Assembly: GCF_003131185.1 (NCBI RefSeq)
Contig: NZ_QFFU01000001.1
Coordinates: 558,001-622,000 of the forward strand
Direction: 5' to 3'
Source of the DNA: Pseudomonas ovata
Lineage (GTDB): Bacteria; Pseudomonadota; Gammaproteobacteria; Pseudomonadales; Pseudomonadaceae
Length of the DNA stretch: 64,000 bases
Shown here: positions 63,730 through 64,000 of the stretch, one piece after another
Position numbering within the stretch: position 1 is the stretch's first letter
Layout of the letters: every line of letters starts with the position of its first letter
The notes under the pieces: generated by a model
The model's input: only the letters and a program-made list of their open reading frames with translations
The model's database searches: none
Told to the model about the DNA's origin: nothing
Position numbers and translations under genes: made by a program

Positions 63730-64000
63730 GCGATTTGCAGCAAGCATTCGAAGTGCTACGAGAGGATATTCTTCTAGAAGCGGAGGTACGGGGCGTCTTC
63801 CAGCAAGAGGCTTTTTTCGAGCTCTATGCCGCATCGGCGTCAGACAACGGCGACACCATCGACTTGGAGTACACCCACAGTCACAAGGAAGGTGGACGGA
63901 GGCCATACCGAATCGACGGCTATGGGTTTGATACCGATCGCGGAACGCTCTATCTCGCCGTCTGCGATTACCGGGACGGAAAGGAACTGGAGTCTATACA
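63726..64000 (+). CDS. Probable AIPR family protein (partial, 5' part only)
   Basis: Starts ATG at 63726, overlapping the DUF4420 stop (ATGA), and stays open to the window edge (about 91 residues, MSDLQQAFEVLREDILLEAE). FFELYAASASDNGDTIDLEY and GYGFDTDRGTLYLAVCDYRDG resemble the N-terminal part of AIPR (abortive infection phage resistance) proteins, which occupy this place in MutL-Z1-DUF4420-AIPR operons. The call rests mainly on position. Confidence 0.6.
   Translation, partial: MSDLQQAFEVLREDILLEAEVRGVFQQEAFFELYAASASDNGDTIDLEYTHSHKEGGRRPYRIDGYGFDTDRGTLYLAVCDYRDGKELESI

Overview
This window is about 58 kb of Pseudomonas core chromosome (P. putida group by gene content and protein similarity; species not determinable from the sequence) followed by about 6 kb of the left end of a genomic island inserted at the tmRNA gene. 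The core is GC-rich and shows the diagnostic Pseudomonas order folP-glmM-tpiA-secG-tRNA-Leu-tRNA-fMet-rimP-nusA-infB-rbfA-truB-rpsO-pnp, then ftsH-rlmE, greA-carB-carA-dapB-dnaJ-dnaK-grpE, recN, fur, bamE(omlA), rnfH-ratA, smpB, a lactate-utilisation locus and ssrA.

Layout. (1) 1-5762, minus strand: a Ter-associated cluster of ATP-grasp enzyme, TerD-trypsin fusion, phosphoribosyltransferase/TRSP protein, HAD phosphatase, StiP-like PRTase/PELOTA protein and a citrate-lyase-like aldolase that runs off the left edge. (2) 5882-11485: DUF1523 protein, rRNA methyltransferase-like protein, a large DUF748 (AsmA-like) protein with an OmpA-like C-terminus, a DUF2845 protein and a BON-domain periplasmic protein. 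(3) 11751-37885: the translation, RNA decay, pyrimidine/arginine, diaminopimelate and heat-shock genes, nearly all on the minus strand. Sigma-32-type promoters precede grpE and dnaK. (4) 38117-42553: recN with a LexA box, fur/bamE divergent pair, ratA-rnfH, smpB. (5) 42576-51302: lldR divergent from lldP-lutA-lutB-lutC-dld, a complete L- and D-lactate oxidation regulon with a perfect palindromic operator in the divergent region and a near-identical copy inside lldP. (6) 51802-52599: small secreted protein and ssrA.

(7) 52749-64000: island. A P4-type integrase next to ssrA is followed, in the opposite orientation, by a second recombinase module (DUF3987 protein, 117-aa protein, Integrase_1-type recombinase and an 89-aa coupled protein). 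A gene-poor, hairpin-rich stretch (57149-58598) then leads to an overlapping plus-strand operon: GHKL/MutL-MORC-type ATPase, Z1-domain NTPase, DUF4420 PD-(D/E)XK nuclease-like protein and the start of a fourth gene, probably AIPR, cut by the window edge. This gene set matches the anti-phage system named Mza (MutL, Z1, AIPR) and the MORC-like restriction-associated operons described from comparative genomics. It is the best candidate for an unusual biological system here. No DNA methyltransferase or Vsr gene is visible on the side of the operon contained in the window.
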